Positions 36,289-45,068 of a stretch of 64,000 nucleotides of DNA are shown here, piece after piece; positions within the stretch are counted from its first letter, which is position 1, and the number at the start of each line of letters is the position of its first letter. The position numbers were made by a program, and so were the translations under genes. Source of the stretch: Desulfomonilaceae bacterium (GTDB lineage Bacteria; Desulfobacterota; Desulfomonilia; Desulfomonilales; Desulfomonilaceae); contig JBAZSD010000004.1 in NCBI GenBank assembly GCA_041662605.1, positions 1 through 64,000 of the forward strand, given 5' to 3'. Under the pieces are notes generated by a model. The model saw only the letters and a list, made by a program, of their open reading frames with translations, did not search any database and had not been told where the DNA came from.

Positions 36289-37743
36289 ATGTCAATAGCT
36301 GAATCCAAAAAATTCGACAATGCGTCTTCGACAAATGGCGCAGGGCCATTCAGACTGTTGAAGTATTTTATCATCTCCGGTTTTGCGGCCATCAGCATTG
36401 TCACCCTTCTGCTGGGAGCATTCCTGTATACTAGAAGTGTCGACACTCTGTTAAAAGGAGCTGAAAATTACGCTCGTCTTTTGGCTGAAAACCTTAATTA
36501 CAATATATTCGTAGGATTCTACGCCCCGCTCAAAGCTCGCGGCATGGCCATGGACCTGAGGAAATGGGACCAATTCGGGGCATTGGATTCCTTGATCAAG
36601 GATTTCACCTACGGCCTCAAAATTGATCGAATCAAAATTATCGACAAAGACCGCAAGATTGTCTACAGCACTGATTATGACCTTATAGGAAAATATGAAC
36701 AGCAAAACCAGGCGGTAGATGAAGCCCTTCAAAACGGAAAGGATCAGACCAAAATACGCCAGGGTGAGAGGACATCCAACAATTGGTATGGCGTATGGCT
36801 GGCCGACACATATTATCCCCTCCGGGAAGGAACAGGAAATTACTGGATGCTGGGCGCCATTTACGGGGTGATTCAGATAACCCAGGACGTTTCTGATCAG
36901 TACGTAAATGTTCAACGCTACATCATAGTCATACTACTTGTAGCCAGCGGTCTCATGGCGTTCCTGTTCGTCGCCTTGACACTTATTGTGCGTCGTGGAG
37001 AGCGCATTCTTATAGAAAGGGCTGATCAGCAGAAGCGCCTGGAGGAAAAACTTCAGCAATCCGAAAAACTTGCGTCTATTGGACAAATGGTTGCGACCAT
37101 AGCCCACGAAATCCGGAACCCTCTTGGAATAATAAGGTCTTCAGCGGAAGTTCTTGCCAAAAAGACCAACCCCGATGTCTCGAAAATCAAAAAATTCGCG
37201 GGCATCATCCTGGAAGAGGCTACTCGTCTCAGTTTAATTCTGACTGATTTTCTGGATTTCGCGCGGCCTAAACTCCCAGCGTCCAATCCGGTAGACGTGA
37301 AAGACGTTGTGGCCCGAGTCAGGAACATTCTCGAGCATGAAATAGTCTCGCGCAAGATATCATGGACGGAATCTTCCGACGAATCCGAATATGACTCTTT
37401 AATCCTTGGTGACGCCGATCAACTCTATCAAGCCTTTTTGAACGTAGCGATGAACGCTTTTGAGTCTATGGATGAAAATGGACGTTTCGAAATTTTTGTT
37501 CAACCCCAGGAATCTTCTATTAAAATAACTTTTGCCGACGACGGGCAAGGGATCAAGAAAGAAAACCTGAACAAAATATTCACGCCTTTTTTTACTACAA
37601 ACCAGATGGGAACCGGTTTGGGGCTGGCTGTAGTTCACAACATCATCACCGCGCATAATGGCGAGATATCCGTTTACAGTGAAGAAGGTCACGGCGCAAC
37701 ATTCAGCATTATCCTACCCCGAAAAATCCCGTCTCGAGAGTAG
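36289..37743 (+). CDS. Membrane sensor histidine kinase
   Basis: A 484-residue kinase. Helices at about 26-48 and 211-234 bracket an extracytoplasmic sensor of about 160 residues (KIDRIKIIDKDRKIVYSTDY suggests a Cache/PAS-like fold). A coiled coil leads to His273 in IAHEIRNPLGIIRSS. The ATPase domain has FLNVAMNAFESMDENG, FADDGQGIKKENL and GTGLGLAVVHNIITAHNG. The response regulator gene follows by 23 bases, so these are a cognate pair of the ZraS/AtoS type. No good ribosome site is seen at the ATG. Confidence 0.9.
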   Translation: MSIAESKKFDNASSTNGAGPFRLLKYFIISGFAAISIVTLLLGAFLYTRSVDTLLKGAENYARLLAENLNYNIFVGFYAPLKARGMAMDLRKWDQFGALDSLIKDFTYGLKIDRIKIIDKDRKIVYSTDYDLIGKYEQQNQAVDEALQNGKDQTKIRQGERTSNNWYGVWLADTYYPLREGTGNYWMLGAIYGVIQITQDVSDQYVNVQRYIIVILLVASGLMAFLFVALTLIVRRGERILIERADQQKRLEEKLQQSEKLASIGQMVATIAHEIRNPLGIIRSSAEVLAKKTNPDVSKIKKFAGIILEEATRLSLILTDFLDFARPKLPASNPVDVKDVVARVRNILEHEIVSRKISWTESSDESEYDSLILGDADQLYQAFLNVAMNAFESMDENGRFEIFVQPQESSIKITFADDGQGIKKENLNKIFTPFFTTNQMGTGLGLAVVHNIITAHNGEISVYSEEGHGATFSIILPRKIPSRE

Positions 37744-37766
37744 GTTCATACAAACGAGGTCGACTT

Positions 37767-39128
37767 ATGGCTACTGTGCTTGTTGTGGACGACGAAAAAA
37801 ATTATCTTTATGTCCTTGAGGACTTGCTCACGGATGAGGGATACAGTGTATTGACAGCTTCCTCAGGATCCGAAGCGCTGGAAATAATAAAGGATCAACA
37901 GGTAGACGCAATATTGTCGGACATCAAAATGCCTGGAATCAACGGGATTGAACTCTTAGAGAGAGTTATGGCGCACGACCCTGGACTACCCGTCATTCTG
38001 ATGACCGCTTTCGCCGAGGTTGATCAGGCTGTTTCCGCCATGAAAAAGGGAGCGATAGATCATATCCAAAAACCATTTGATAATGACGATATCAAACTCG
38101 CCGTAACCAGAGCCGTTCAAAGAAGAAGCATGAACCCAAATCCTACACGAGCAGGAGTGGAATCCGATCCGGTTTGGGATTCGATTATCGGCGTATCAGA
38201 GGCCATGGATCGCGTTTTTCAGATAGTGAAAAGAGTCGCAGACACGTCAGCTACAGTATTGATCTCCGGTCAGTCTGGAACAGGCAAGGAGGTTGTAGCC
38301 AAGGCCCTTCATAAAGCTTCTTCCCGTTCGTCTCAGGCTTTTGTTTCGATTAACTGCGCGGCCATACCGGAGACTCTTCTTGAATCTGAATTGTTCGGCT
38401 ATGAAAAGGGCGCGTTCACCGGGGCAGTTTCAAACAAACTTGGTAAATTTGAAGTGGCCGACGGCGGAGTCCTTTTTCTTGACGAGATAGGAGAAATGTC
38501 ACTCAATCTGCAGGTCAAGTTGCTGCGCGTGCTTCAGGAGCAAGAATTCCAACGGGTCGGCGGAAACAAGGACATCAGGGTGGACATCAGGCTGATTGCC
38601 GCCACCAACAAGGATCTACAGCAACAGGTTGACGCCGGCCTCTTCAGGTCCGATCTGTTTTTTCGACTCAATGTTGTGCATGTCCCCATGCCGGCATTGA
38701 AGGATCGAAGTGGAGATATACCGCTGTTGGCTTCCCATTTTCTGAAAAAATCCTGTGAGCGTTTTGGGAAAAATATTACCGAAATTCAAGGGGATGTATT
38801 ACGACTCCTGTGTTCATATTCCTGGCCCGGAAATGTCAGGGAATTGGAAAATGCGATAGAATACGCTATTCTAATGTCAAGGGGTCATTCTATCATGATG
38901 GATGACCTTCCAAACCAGATCAAGTCATTTGCGAATTCAACTCCAACGCATTTAGTCGGAGTCGACGCAAGCGGCGGTCTTATGGACGCACTTGACGCGA
39001 TCGAGGAAAAAATGATCAGGGATGCCTTGAGGAAAGCTGGAAATATTCAGGCGCAAGCGGCTAAGATGTTGGGTATATCGAGAAGCAATCTTCAATATAA
39101 GATGAAAAAGTATGGGCTTCTGTCTTGA
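37767..39128 (+). CDS. Sigma-54-dependent response regulator (NtrC/AtoC type)
   Basis: Residues 1-120 are a receiver with VVDDEKN and phospho-acceptor Asp52 in ILSDIKMPG. A sigma-54 AAA+ domain (about 140-370) has Walker A SGQSGTGKEVVAKAL, the sigma-54 contact loop GAFTGA (215-220), Walker B VLFLDE and RLIAATNKDLQQ. The Fis-type helix-turn-helix is at about 419-450 (AAKMLGISRSNLQYKMKKYG). It activates RpoN promoters when phosphorylated by the adjacent kinase. The target genes are not known; the neighbours downstream are envelope genes. Confidence 0.94.
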   Translation: MATVLVVDDEKNYLYVLEDLLTDEGYSVLTASSGSEALEIIKDQQVDAILSDIKMPGINGIELLERVMAHDPGLPVILMTAFAEVDQAVSAMKKGAIDHIQKPFDNDDIKLAVTRAVQRRSMNPNPTRAGVESDPVWDSIIGVSEAMDRVFQIVKRVADTSATVLISGQSGTGKEVVAKALHKASSRSSQAFVSINCAAIPETLLESELFGYEKGAFTGAVSNKLGKFEVADGGVLFLDEIGEMSLNLQVKLLRVLQEQEFQRVGGNKDIRVDIRLIAATNKDLQQQVDAGLFRSDLFFRLNVVHVPMPALKDRSGDIPLLASHFLKKSCERFGKNITEIQGDVLRLLCSYSWPGNVRELENAIEYAILMSRGHSIMMDDLPNQIKSFANSTPTHLVGVDASGGLMDALDAIEEKMIRDALRKAGNIQAQAAKMLGISRSNLQYKMKKYGLLS

Positions 39129-39145
39129 TCTGGCTTATCTACAGG

Positions 39146-39184
39146 ATATCGTGGGTTGACACGATATATGAATTACATTATAGC
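39146..39184 (+). promoter_or_regulatory. Promoter overlapped by an inverted repeat
   Basis: ATATCGTG (39146-39153) and CACGATAT (39160-39167) form a perfect 8-base inverted repeat with a 6-base loop. It overlaps TTGACA at 39156-39161, which is 17 bases from TATAGC at 39179-39184. The layout suggests an operator on the promoter of the L,D-transpeptidase gene; there is no T-run for a terminator. Confidence 0.5.
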
Positions 39185-39246
39185 AAATGTAATTTCAAAT
39201 TGATGAGGTAATTTTCTCTGTAATGATGGAGAAGAGGGTCTTAACC

Positions 39247-40245
39247 ATGCGAAATTTATTTAAATGTGGAGTATGGGTTATTTTTGGTCTCTGCGTGTCT
39301 TCTTTGGCGCACGGCCAGTATTATGACGACGCTAACTATCAGAACAGTCCATATAGTTATGGAGATTCTCAGGCGACGCCTCCGGCTTATTCCAACCAGA
39401 GGCCGGCCAATTCGCAGCAATATTACAACAACACAGCGCCAGCGCCCAACCTGCAATATGACTCGAGAGACGCTGAACGAATTTTGCGCGAACAGATGGA
39501 GCGCGCGTCGGAACCCGAAAGCCCGGCTCCCACGCAGCAACAACCGCAAATGTATGATGATTATTATGGACATCGCATGCACGATGAAGGACAAATCCAG
39601 AGAGTCATTGTCGAGGCCAAAAACATCGGTGGGCTTGTCAGGAACCGTAATGGAAAAGCCTTTATAATTATAGACAAGAGAAATTTTCAGTTTTATCTGT
39701 TTGATAGGGAAGGCAGGTTGCTACGCGTAGGACCAGTAGCGATCGGGAAGGGAAAAACCCGGGTTGGCGCTTTTGAAACACCTGTGGGAGTCTTTCCCAT
39801 AAGAAGCAAAATTCCTGTCGCTGATTGGGTGAGGCCTGACTGGTATTTCATAGAGGAAGGCGAGCCTGTTCCAGCAAGATGGGAAGACCGTAGGGTTCCA
39901 GGGTTCTTCCGATACAAACTGGTGTTTGATGGCGCCAGATACATTCACTATGCTGAAGCTACAGGCGGCAGGTTGACCCATGGATGTCTTGGACTTGATT
40001 GGCAGGACGCCGAAGCTGTTTTTCACACGCTTAGCGTTGGCTCTTATTGTATAATTGCCGACCAGGGCCTCCTCGCCAGGCTGGCGCGTGGCGAATTCCC
40101 GTTGCCCAAGCCTGAAGCCAAACCGGCGGAACCGAAACAAGAACAGACTATCACGGCCAGAGTTGAGCCTTCTGAACCACAGTCCGTTGGAGTTTCCCAG
40201 ACCGTGAGGGAAATTCAGCCCAAGCCTCTTTCAAATCTGTGGTGA
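39247..40245 (+). CDS. L,D-transpeptidase (YkuD) family exported protein
   Basis: Probable peptidoglycan cross-linker or protein-to-peptidoglycan ligase. ATG at 39247 follows AGAGGG at 8 bases and begins a signal peptide (MRNLFKCGVWVIFGLCVSS, cut near AHGQ); the ATG at 39223 is less well placed. A Gln/Asn/Tyr/Pro-rich linker runs to about residue 110. The catalytic domain has RVGAFETPVGVFPIRSKIP and the His-Gly-Cys motif in GGRLTHGCLGLDW. The usual ShGCxR is here THGCLG, with Leu in the place often taken by Arg. The C-terminal tail is Pro/Glu/Lys rich. It follows the two-component pair. Confidence 0.85.
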   Translation: MRNLFKCGVWVIFGLCVSSLAHGQYYDDANYQNSPYSYGDSQATPPAYSNQRPANSQQYYNNTAPAPNLQYDSRDAERILREQMERASEPESPAPTQQQPQMYDDYYGHRMHDEGQIQRVIVEAKNIGGLVRNRNGKAFIIIDKRNFQFYLFDREGRLLRVGPVAIGKGKTRVGAFETPVGVFPIRSKIPVADWVRPDWYFIEEGEPVPARWEDRRVPGFFRYKLVFDGARYIHYAEATGGRLTHGCLGLDWQDAEAVFHTLSVGSYCIIADQGLLARLARGEFPLPKPEAKPAEPKQEQTITARVEPSEPQSVGVSQTVREIQPKPLSNLW

Positions 40246-40314
40246 TATATCGATCCTGGTTTTTTGGTTATTAAACATCGTTGTCTTGAGCCGCATGAAA
40301 TGGGTAGTCGCCGC

Positions 40315-40782
40315 ATGACTTTTTATTCACGAATCATAGGATTTCCCGTCCTGCTGTGCGTCGCAGCGTTCTGCGCCTCCTGCCTCACTGCGTCGTTGCC
40401 CAAAAGCGCTCGACTGGATGATGCCCAGTCCAGTCCCGGAATGTCGGCCACGCTTCAGGGAGGAGCGGACAAAAGCGTTGTCGGGAAATGGGAGCTTTTG
40501 TACCAGCTCAACGATAAAGGAGAACGTCAGAATCCCAGGGATCAGACAAAAACTCAGATCGAATTCACCGACAATGGTCAGGTAGTCTTTAACCGATTCG
40601 ATAATGAGCATTCCGATAACGTCAAAAGCAGGACAGGGAAATTCACTCTGGACAAGAATGAGATCAGTATTACCGATGACGCTGGAAACACAGTAAAGTG
40701 GCCCTTTCAGATCGCGTCGGATTCGTTGATTATCTCCATGCCAGAAGTCAACAAGAAATTCCACTGGAGAAGGATCAACTGA
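40315..40782 (+). CDS. Exported protein, lipocalin-like small domain, unknown function
   Basis: From ATG 40315 the protein has 156 residues with a signal peptide ending near AAFCASCLTASLPK; the second cysteine could be lipidated, though the lipobox (CASC) is poor. The mature domain shows SVVGKWELLYQLNDKG, QIEFTDNGQVVFNRFD, GKFTLDKNEISITDDAGN and FHWRRIN, a beta-sheet pattern shared by many small 'WEL...F..dG.v' envelope proteins. It overlaps the DUF3108-type gene that follows, hence is probably co-translated with it. Confidence 0.65.
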   Translation: MTFYSRIIGFPVLLCVAAFCASCLTASLPKSARLDDAQSSPGMSATLQGGADKSVVGKWELLYQLNDKGERQNPRDQTKTQIEFTDNGQVVFNRFDNEHSDNVKSRTGKFTLDKNEISITDDAGNTVKWPFQIASDSLIISMPEVNKKFHWRRIN

Positions 40783-41513
40783 AAACACTACCCAAAATAA
40801 TATGTTCGGTTTTGTTGTTAGTCGGGGTCTGCCTTTCGGTAGAGCCTACATTCGCTAAGGAAAAAACTGAAATTCTAAGATATGAAGTTTCATGGAATGG
40901 AAATCGGGCTGGACACGGCGATATCACTATGAAGACTGACTCCAAAATGATGAGTGTTACCGCTCAGGCTGTTTCGGACGGGGCGCTCAAGGCCTTACTC
41001 GAAATCTGGAGCCGGGTTCAGGCGACCTTTTCAGCCAGTACGTTCCTTCCTGAATCTTATCGTTTTCATCTGAAATCCAATCTGTTGCGCTCTGAAGTCG
41101 TAGACCTGGCTTTTGACCAGAAAAAAAAGACGGTCCATGTGAATAAGAGCAAAGCTGAAGGGGTGGAAAGTCATTCCGAAAAGTCTGGTGGCCTCCACGA
41201 TCCCATAAGCGCCGTTTATTTGCTTCGCAATCAGAAAGACCTGGACAAGCCGCTTTTTGTAGATATTTACGATGGAAAGGACAAAGCCAGACTTTTCGTG
41301 TATCCGGAAGGGCCGGAAACCGTAAATGTTAAAGCGGGATGCCTTTCCGCTGTCCGTATGGCCCTGCGCCTTGAGCGTCTTGGACGCGAGCCCAAAGAAA
41401 TCGCTAAGGGCAAGTTGTGGATCTCCAATGATGAAAATAGAATCCCCCTTCTTCTAACGTCTTCTCCAATAGTTGGCACAATCAGGTTTGAACTGGTTCA
41501 TGCCCAGATGTAA
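40698..41513 (+). CDS. DUF3108-family periplasmic protein
   Basis: The frame opens with GTG at 40698 inside the previous gene, but the real signal peptide begins near residue 29 (KTLPKIICSVLLLVGVCLSV, cut near TFAKE). A CTG at 40779, preceded by GGAGAAGG and overlapping the previous stop as CTGA, may be the true start. The mature part has YEVSWNGNRAGHGDITMKT, YRFHLKSNLL, HDPISAVYLLRNQ and ELWISNDENRIPLLL-like strands (here KLWISNDENRIPLLL), the DUF3108 pattern. Function unknown; members are periplasmic and lie near envelope genes, as here. Confidence 0.75.
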   Translation: MALSDRVGFVDYLHARSQQEIPLEKDQLKTLPKIICSVLLLVGVCLSVEPTFAKEKTEILRYEVSWNGNRAGHGDITMKTDSKMMSVTAQAVSDGALKALLEIWSRVQATFSASTFLPESYRFHLKSNLLRSEVVDLAFDQKKKTVHVNKSKAEGVESHSEKSGGLHDPISAVYLLRNQKDLDKPLFVDIYDGKDKARLFVYPEGPETVNVKAGCLSAVRMALRLERLGREPKEIAKGKLWISNDENRIPLLLTSSPIVGTIRFELVHAQM

Positions 41514-41563
41514 AACCCGCCTCTCAAATCGCCTGTATTCTTCTTAGTCGTCATAATCCGCTG

Positions 41564-43051
41564 ATGTGTAAGGAAAACTTGTTGAGCCAGGATCTTTCAC
41601 AGCAAATATTTAGGGAGGTTCTGAGTCTTTGCGACGAGAGTTACCTTGTCGGCGGCGCTGTACGTGACCTTTTACTAGGCAGTCATACAGTGACGGACCT
41701 GGACTTCGCTGTTGAAGGAGACGGCTATGAAATAGCGCGCTCGCTGGCTAACCGCATGGGGGCATGTTCTTCTTTTGTGCCCCTGGATAAGGAACGACGC
41801 ACGGGCAGGGTTGTAATACGCCATGACCATCAAAACGTAGTCGACATTTCCAGTATCAGAGGATCAGGAATCACCGAGGATCTCTATTCTCGTGACTTCA
41901 CCATCAACGCCATGGCGATTCATCTTTGGGACGCAATCAATGGCCGACTTCCCTCCGGTGTTGTGGATCCTATGATGGGACGCCAGGATCTTCGAGACAG
42001 GATAATCCGGATCTGCACAGGTGGTTCGTTTCCTGATGATCCAATCAGAATGCTCAGGGCATTCAGGTTTGCTTTGTGTCTGGACTTCAGAATCAGCGAG
42101 GAAACCCGGGCAGGGATAGAGCAACACTCCAATCTGGTAAAGCTGGTATCAGGAGAACGAATCAGGGACGAATTCGCCATTATTCTGTCATACGGTCGAT
42201 CCTCTCACGCTATTGGAGAAATGGCTTCATTATCTCTTATATCCGCCATTTTTCCGGAATTAGAAGCCACGATGGGATTTGAACAAAACGCTTTCCATCA
42301 TCTGGATGTTTGGGGACATACGCTTGAAACTATTGCAAACCTCGAGCGGACTGTAGAACACCTTTCGGGAATTTTTGGATCCCTTTCCGTCCGGATTAAG
42401 GACTACCTTTTTGACGAGCCGGTTTCCGGGAGACCCAGAATCTGGCTGATGAAACTCGCCCTGCTTTTTCATGACTGCGGCAAACCTGGTTCTTTAACTG
42501 TAGGCCCTAACGGTCGTCGTCGGTTTATCGGACATGAAAAGTTTTCCAAGGCCCTTTGTATCGACGCAGGGAGCAGGATCAAGCTCGCGTCCAGGGAGCT
42601 TTCCGAGGTTTCGACCTGGGTTGAGGGCCACATGAGGACCTCTATCCTTACCAACGAGAACCTCTCACAGAGAGCCATTGTTAGACTTCATCAGAGATTT
42701 GGCCTGGATCTCATTGGTCTGGTCCTGATTTACCTTTCTGATCTATTTGCGGCCAAAGGACCGGCGAGGAAATCTGTTGATTTCGAGAGGGCTAAGGTCA
42801 GAGCCTACGAGACGATTGAGCTTGCGTTCAAGCATGAAAGCTCGCCGATCAAGCCCCTGTTGGATGGTTTTGCGATCATGGATGAATTTGGACTGGAACA
42901 GGGACCGCTCCTTGGAGCGATCATCAGATGGCTGGTAACAGAGCAAACTCTCGGTTCCATCAACGATAGAAGTCAAGCCGTTGACGCTGTTCGCCGCTAT
43001 CTTGCCCATGGGTCGACAAAATTGGACAGCGGAGCTGAACGTGGAGTTTAA
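41564..43051 (+). CDS. cca: CCA tRNA nucleotidyltransferase with HD domain
   Basis: Adds or repairs the CCA end of tRNA. The nucleotidyltransferase core has YLVGGAVRDLLLG, the DxD pair in VTDLDFAVEGDG, RRTGRVVIR, and LYSRDFTINAMA; the neck RMLRAFRFALCLDFRI is present. A metal-dependent HD domain follows (LLFHDCGKPGSL, about 300), as in the CCA/poly(A) polymerase group. At 495 residues it is longer than E. coli CCA. A poly(A) polymerase role cannot be excluded. The ATG has no strong ribosome site. Confidence 0.88.
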   Translation: MCKENLLSQDLSQQIFREVLSLCDESYLVGGAVRDLLLGSHTVTDLDFAVEGDGYEIARSLANRMGACSSFVPLDKERRTGRVVIRHDHQNVVDISSIRGSGITEDLYSRDFTINAMAIHLWDAINGRLPSGVVDPMMGRQDLRDRIIRICTGGSFPDDPIRMLRAFRFALCLDFRISEETRAGIEQHSNLVKLVSGERIRDEFAIILSYGRSSHAIGEMASLSLISAIFPELEATMGFEQNAFHHLDVWGHTLETIANLERTVEHLSGIFGSLSVRIKDYLFDEPVSGRPRIWLMKLALLFHDCGKPGSLTVGPNGRRRFIGHEKFSKALCIDAGSRIKLASRELSEVSTWVEGHMRTSILTNENLSQRAIVRLHQRFGLDLIGLVLIYLSDLFAAKGPARKSVDFERAKVRAYETIELAFKHESSPIKPLLDGFAIMDEFGLEQGPLLGAIIRWLVTEQTLGSINDRSQAVDAVRRYLAHGSTKLDSGAERGV

Positions 43052-43095
43052 AAACGTAGACTTTTCAGTTTCGGATTTCCAATCCGCTAGAACAA

Positions 43096-43154
43096 TTTTG
43101 GCGTCTAGCCCGAGTTTGTTTGGCAGTAAACACCACTCGTACCAGACGCCAAAA
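43096..43154. repeat. Nested inverted-repeat element between cca and rpsA
   Basis: Outer arms TTTTGGCGTCT (43096-43106) and AGACGCCAAAA (43144-43154) pair perfectly. Inside, CGAGT pairs with ACTCG, and within that GTTT pairs with AAAC, giving three stacked stems. The flanks are A-rich after the stem on the plus strand and not T-rich, so this is not a normal intrinsic terminator although it lies between converging genes. It may be a small mobile repeat or a protein-binding site. Confidence 0.6.
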
Positions 43155-43201
43155 ATAGAAGAAAAAGATTAAAGTTTTATATAATTAGATTCTGTAACTA
43201 A

Positions 43202-44935
43202 CTATTCCTTGCCCAGCGACGCCCCAAGATTCTCCTTCAGAAGGTCGCCGAGATTAGAAGCTACCACATCCTGGCTACCGGCGTAGCCCTTCTGATCATA
43301 GTCAGCCGTCCTCTCGAGACTCTTGATCGATAGCGCTATCTTCTTGTCTTTCTTGTTGACCTTCAACACAACAGCGGTTAGTTCAGCTCCCTCTTTTGTG
43401 AAATCGTGGGGTGAACTGACCCTTTCTTTGGAGAGTTCGGAGACGTGAATCATCCCCTCGATACCCTCTTCTATTTCAAGGAATACTCCAAAATCCGTTA
43501 TGGACGAAACCTTGCCGGCAACCTTGGCCCCAGGAGGATATCTGTCGGGAACGGTTTCCCATGGATCTTCCTGCATCTGTTTGATCCCAAGGGAAAAACG
43601 CTCGTTTTCTTTATCAATATTGAGCACGACAGCCTGAACTGTTTGCCCTTTCTTGTACAACTCTCCCGGGTGTTTGATCCGCTGTGTCCAGGATATGTCG
43701 GAAATATGAACCAAGCCATCAATACCTTCATCAATTCCGACAAAGACTCCAAAATCGGTCACATTTCGGATTTTACCCTCAATCTTTGTACCTTCAGGAT
43801 AACGTTCGGCTATTACATCCCATGGATTGGACCGTAACTGTTTCATCCCCAGTGAGATTCTTTTCTGTTCCTTATCCACATTCAGGACTATGACATCAAC
43901 GTCTTCACCGATATGGACCATTTTCGAAGGATGACGCGGTTTCTTGGTCCAGGCCATTTCTGAAACATGAACAAGTCCTTCGACACCTTGCTCCAGTTCA
44001 ATGAAAACACCGTAATCCGTAATGCTGACAACCTTACCGGACCATTTGGAGCCGATAGGATAACTCTGGTCAACGGTTTCCCACGGATCAGGGACCAATT
44101 GTTTAAGTCCCAGCGACACTCTTTCCTTGTCACTGTCGAACTTCAACACCTTGACCTTGATCTCGTCTCCAACCTTGATCATGTCAGCCGGATGGTTGAT
44201 ACGACCCCAGGACATATCGGTTATATGAAGCAGCCCGTCAATCCCGCCGAGATCAACAAAGGCGCCGTAATCGGTAATGTTTTTTACCACGCCCGTAAAG
44301 ATTTCTCCGCTTTCGAGAGCAGTAGAGATAAAGTCTTTACGCTGGTCTCGAGACTTATCGAGAAGCGGTCTTCTGGAGAGCACTATGTTCCCGCGCTTAC
44401 GGTTATACTTAAGAACATTGAATTCGAATGTCTCACCAATGTATTTGTCGAAATTACGGACGGGTTTTAGATCGATCTGGGAACCTGGAAGGAACGCCGG
44501 GACACCGATATCCACCTGCATGCCGCCTTTTACGCGAGCTACGACTTTGCCGAGAATCGTCTTTTCAGTTTCACATATCTGAGCTATCTCATCCCAAATT
44601 TTGATCTTGTCAGCCTTGGTCTTAGAGATTCTTACCCCACCAGAGTCGCCCATGTCTTCAAGAAAGACTTCGACCTCATCCCCCACTGAGACAGTCAGAT
44701 CGCCTTCAGCGTTCGTAAACTGGTCGATGGGTATTTGTCCTTCAGATTTAGACCCGACGTCAATCATAATGCTCTCGGGTGTGATCTGTACGATAACACC
44801 CTTGACTATCTGGCCTTCCTGGGCTTTGTGAAAACTGCTTTCGACAAGTTCAGCGAAATTTTCTTCTTTAGTGTTATCCTGCCCCTCTTCTTCGTTAGTT
44901 AAGTTGTCAATAGATTGGGTTTCCAAGTTTTCCAT
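43202..44935 (-). CDS. rpsA: 30S ribosomal protein S1
   Basis: Binds mRNA on the 30S subunit. Six S1/OB repeats are seen, e.g. GQIVKGVIVQITPESIMIDV, VKNITDYGAFVDLGGIDGLL, VVSITDYGVFIELEQGVEGL, VRNVTDFGVFVGIDEGIDGL in form and VSSITDFGVFLEIEEGIEGM. The start is taken at ATG 44935 (MENLETQ), preceded by GGGGG; the upstream in-frame ATG at 44980 would add a basic stretch unlike S1. The product is 577 residues. It follows cmk on the same strand, the common cmk-rpsA order. Confidence 0.96.
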   Translation of the reverse strand: MENLETQSIDNLTNEEEGQDNTKEENFAELVESSFHKAQEGQIVKGVIVQITPESIMIDVGSKSEGQIPIDQFTNAEGDLTVSVGDEVEVFLEDMGDSGGVRISKTKADKIKIWDEIAQICETEKTILGKVVARVKGGMQVDIGVPAFLPGSQIDLKPVRNFDKYIGETFEFNVLKYNRKRGNIVLSRRPLLDKSRDQRKDFISTALESGEIFTGVVKNITDYGAFVDLGGIDGLLHITDMSWGRINHPADMIKVGDEIKVKVLKFDSDKERVSLGLKQLVPDPWETVDQSYPIGSKWSGKVVSITDYGVFIELEQGVEGLVHVSEMAWTKKPRHPSKMVHIGEDVDVIVLNVDKEQKRISLGMKQLRSNPWDVIAERYPEGTKIEGKIRNVTDFGVFVGIDEGIDGLVHISDISWTQRIKHPGELYKKGQTVQAVVLNIDKENERFSLGIKQMQEDPWETVPDRYPPGAKVAGKVSSITDFGVFLEIEEGIEGMIHVSELSKERVSSPHDFTKEGAELTAVVLKVNKKDKKIALSIKSLERTADYDQKGYAGSQDVVASNLGDLLKENLGASLGKE

Positions 44936-45068
44936 CCAGTAAGCACCCCCAGACTCTTTTGTCCGCCTTCGGTATTTCAACTAAGCTGAGTAATCGATTA
45001 TTCATATACCATCTGTGACATTGTTACAAGAAAAAGTTGTCGCAACGGAGTTTTTTTCTCTATCATCC

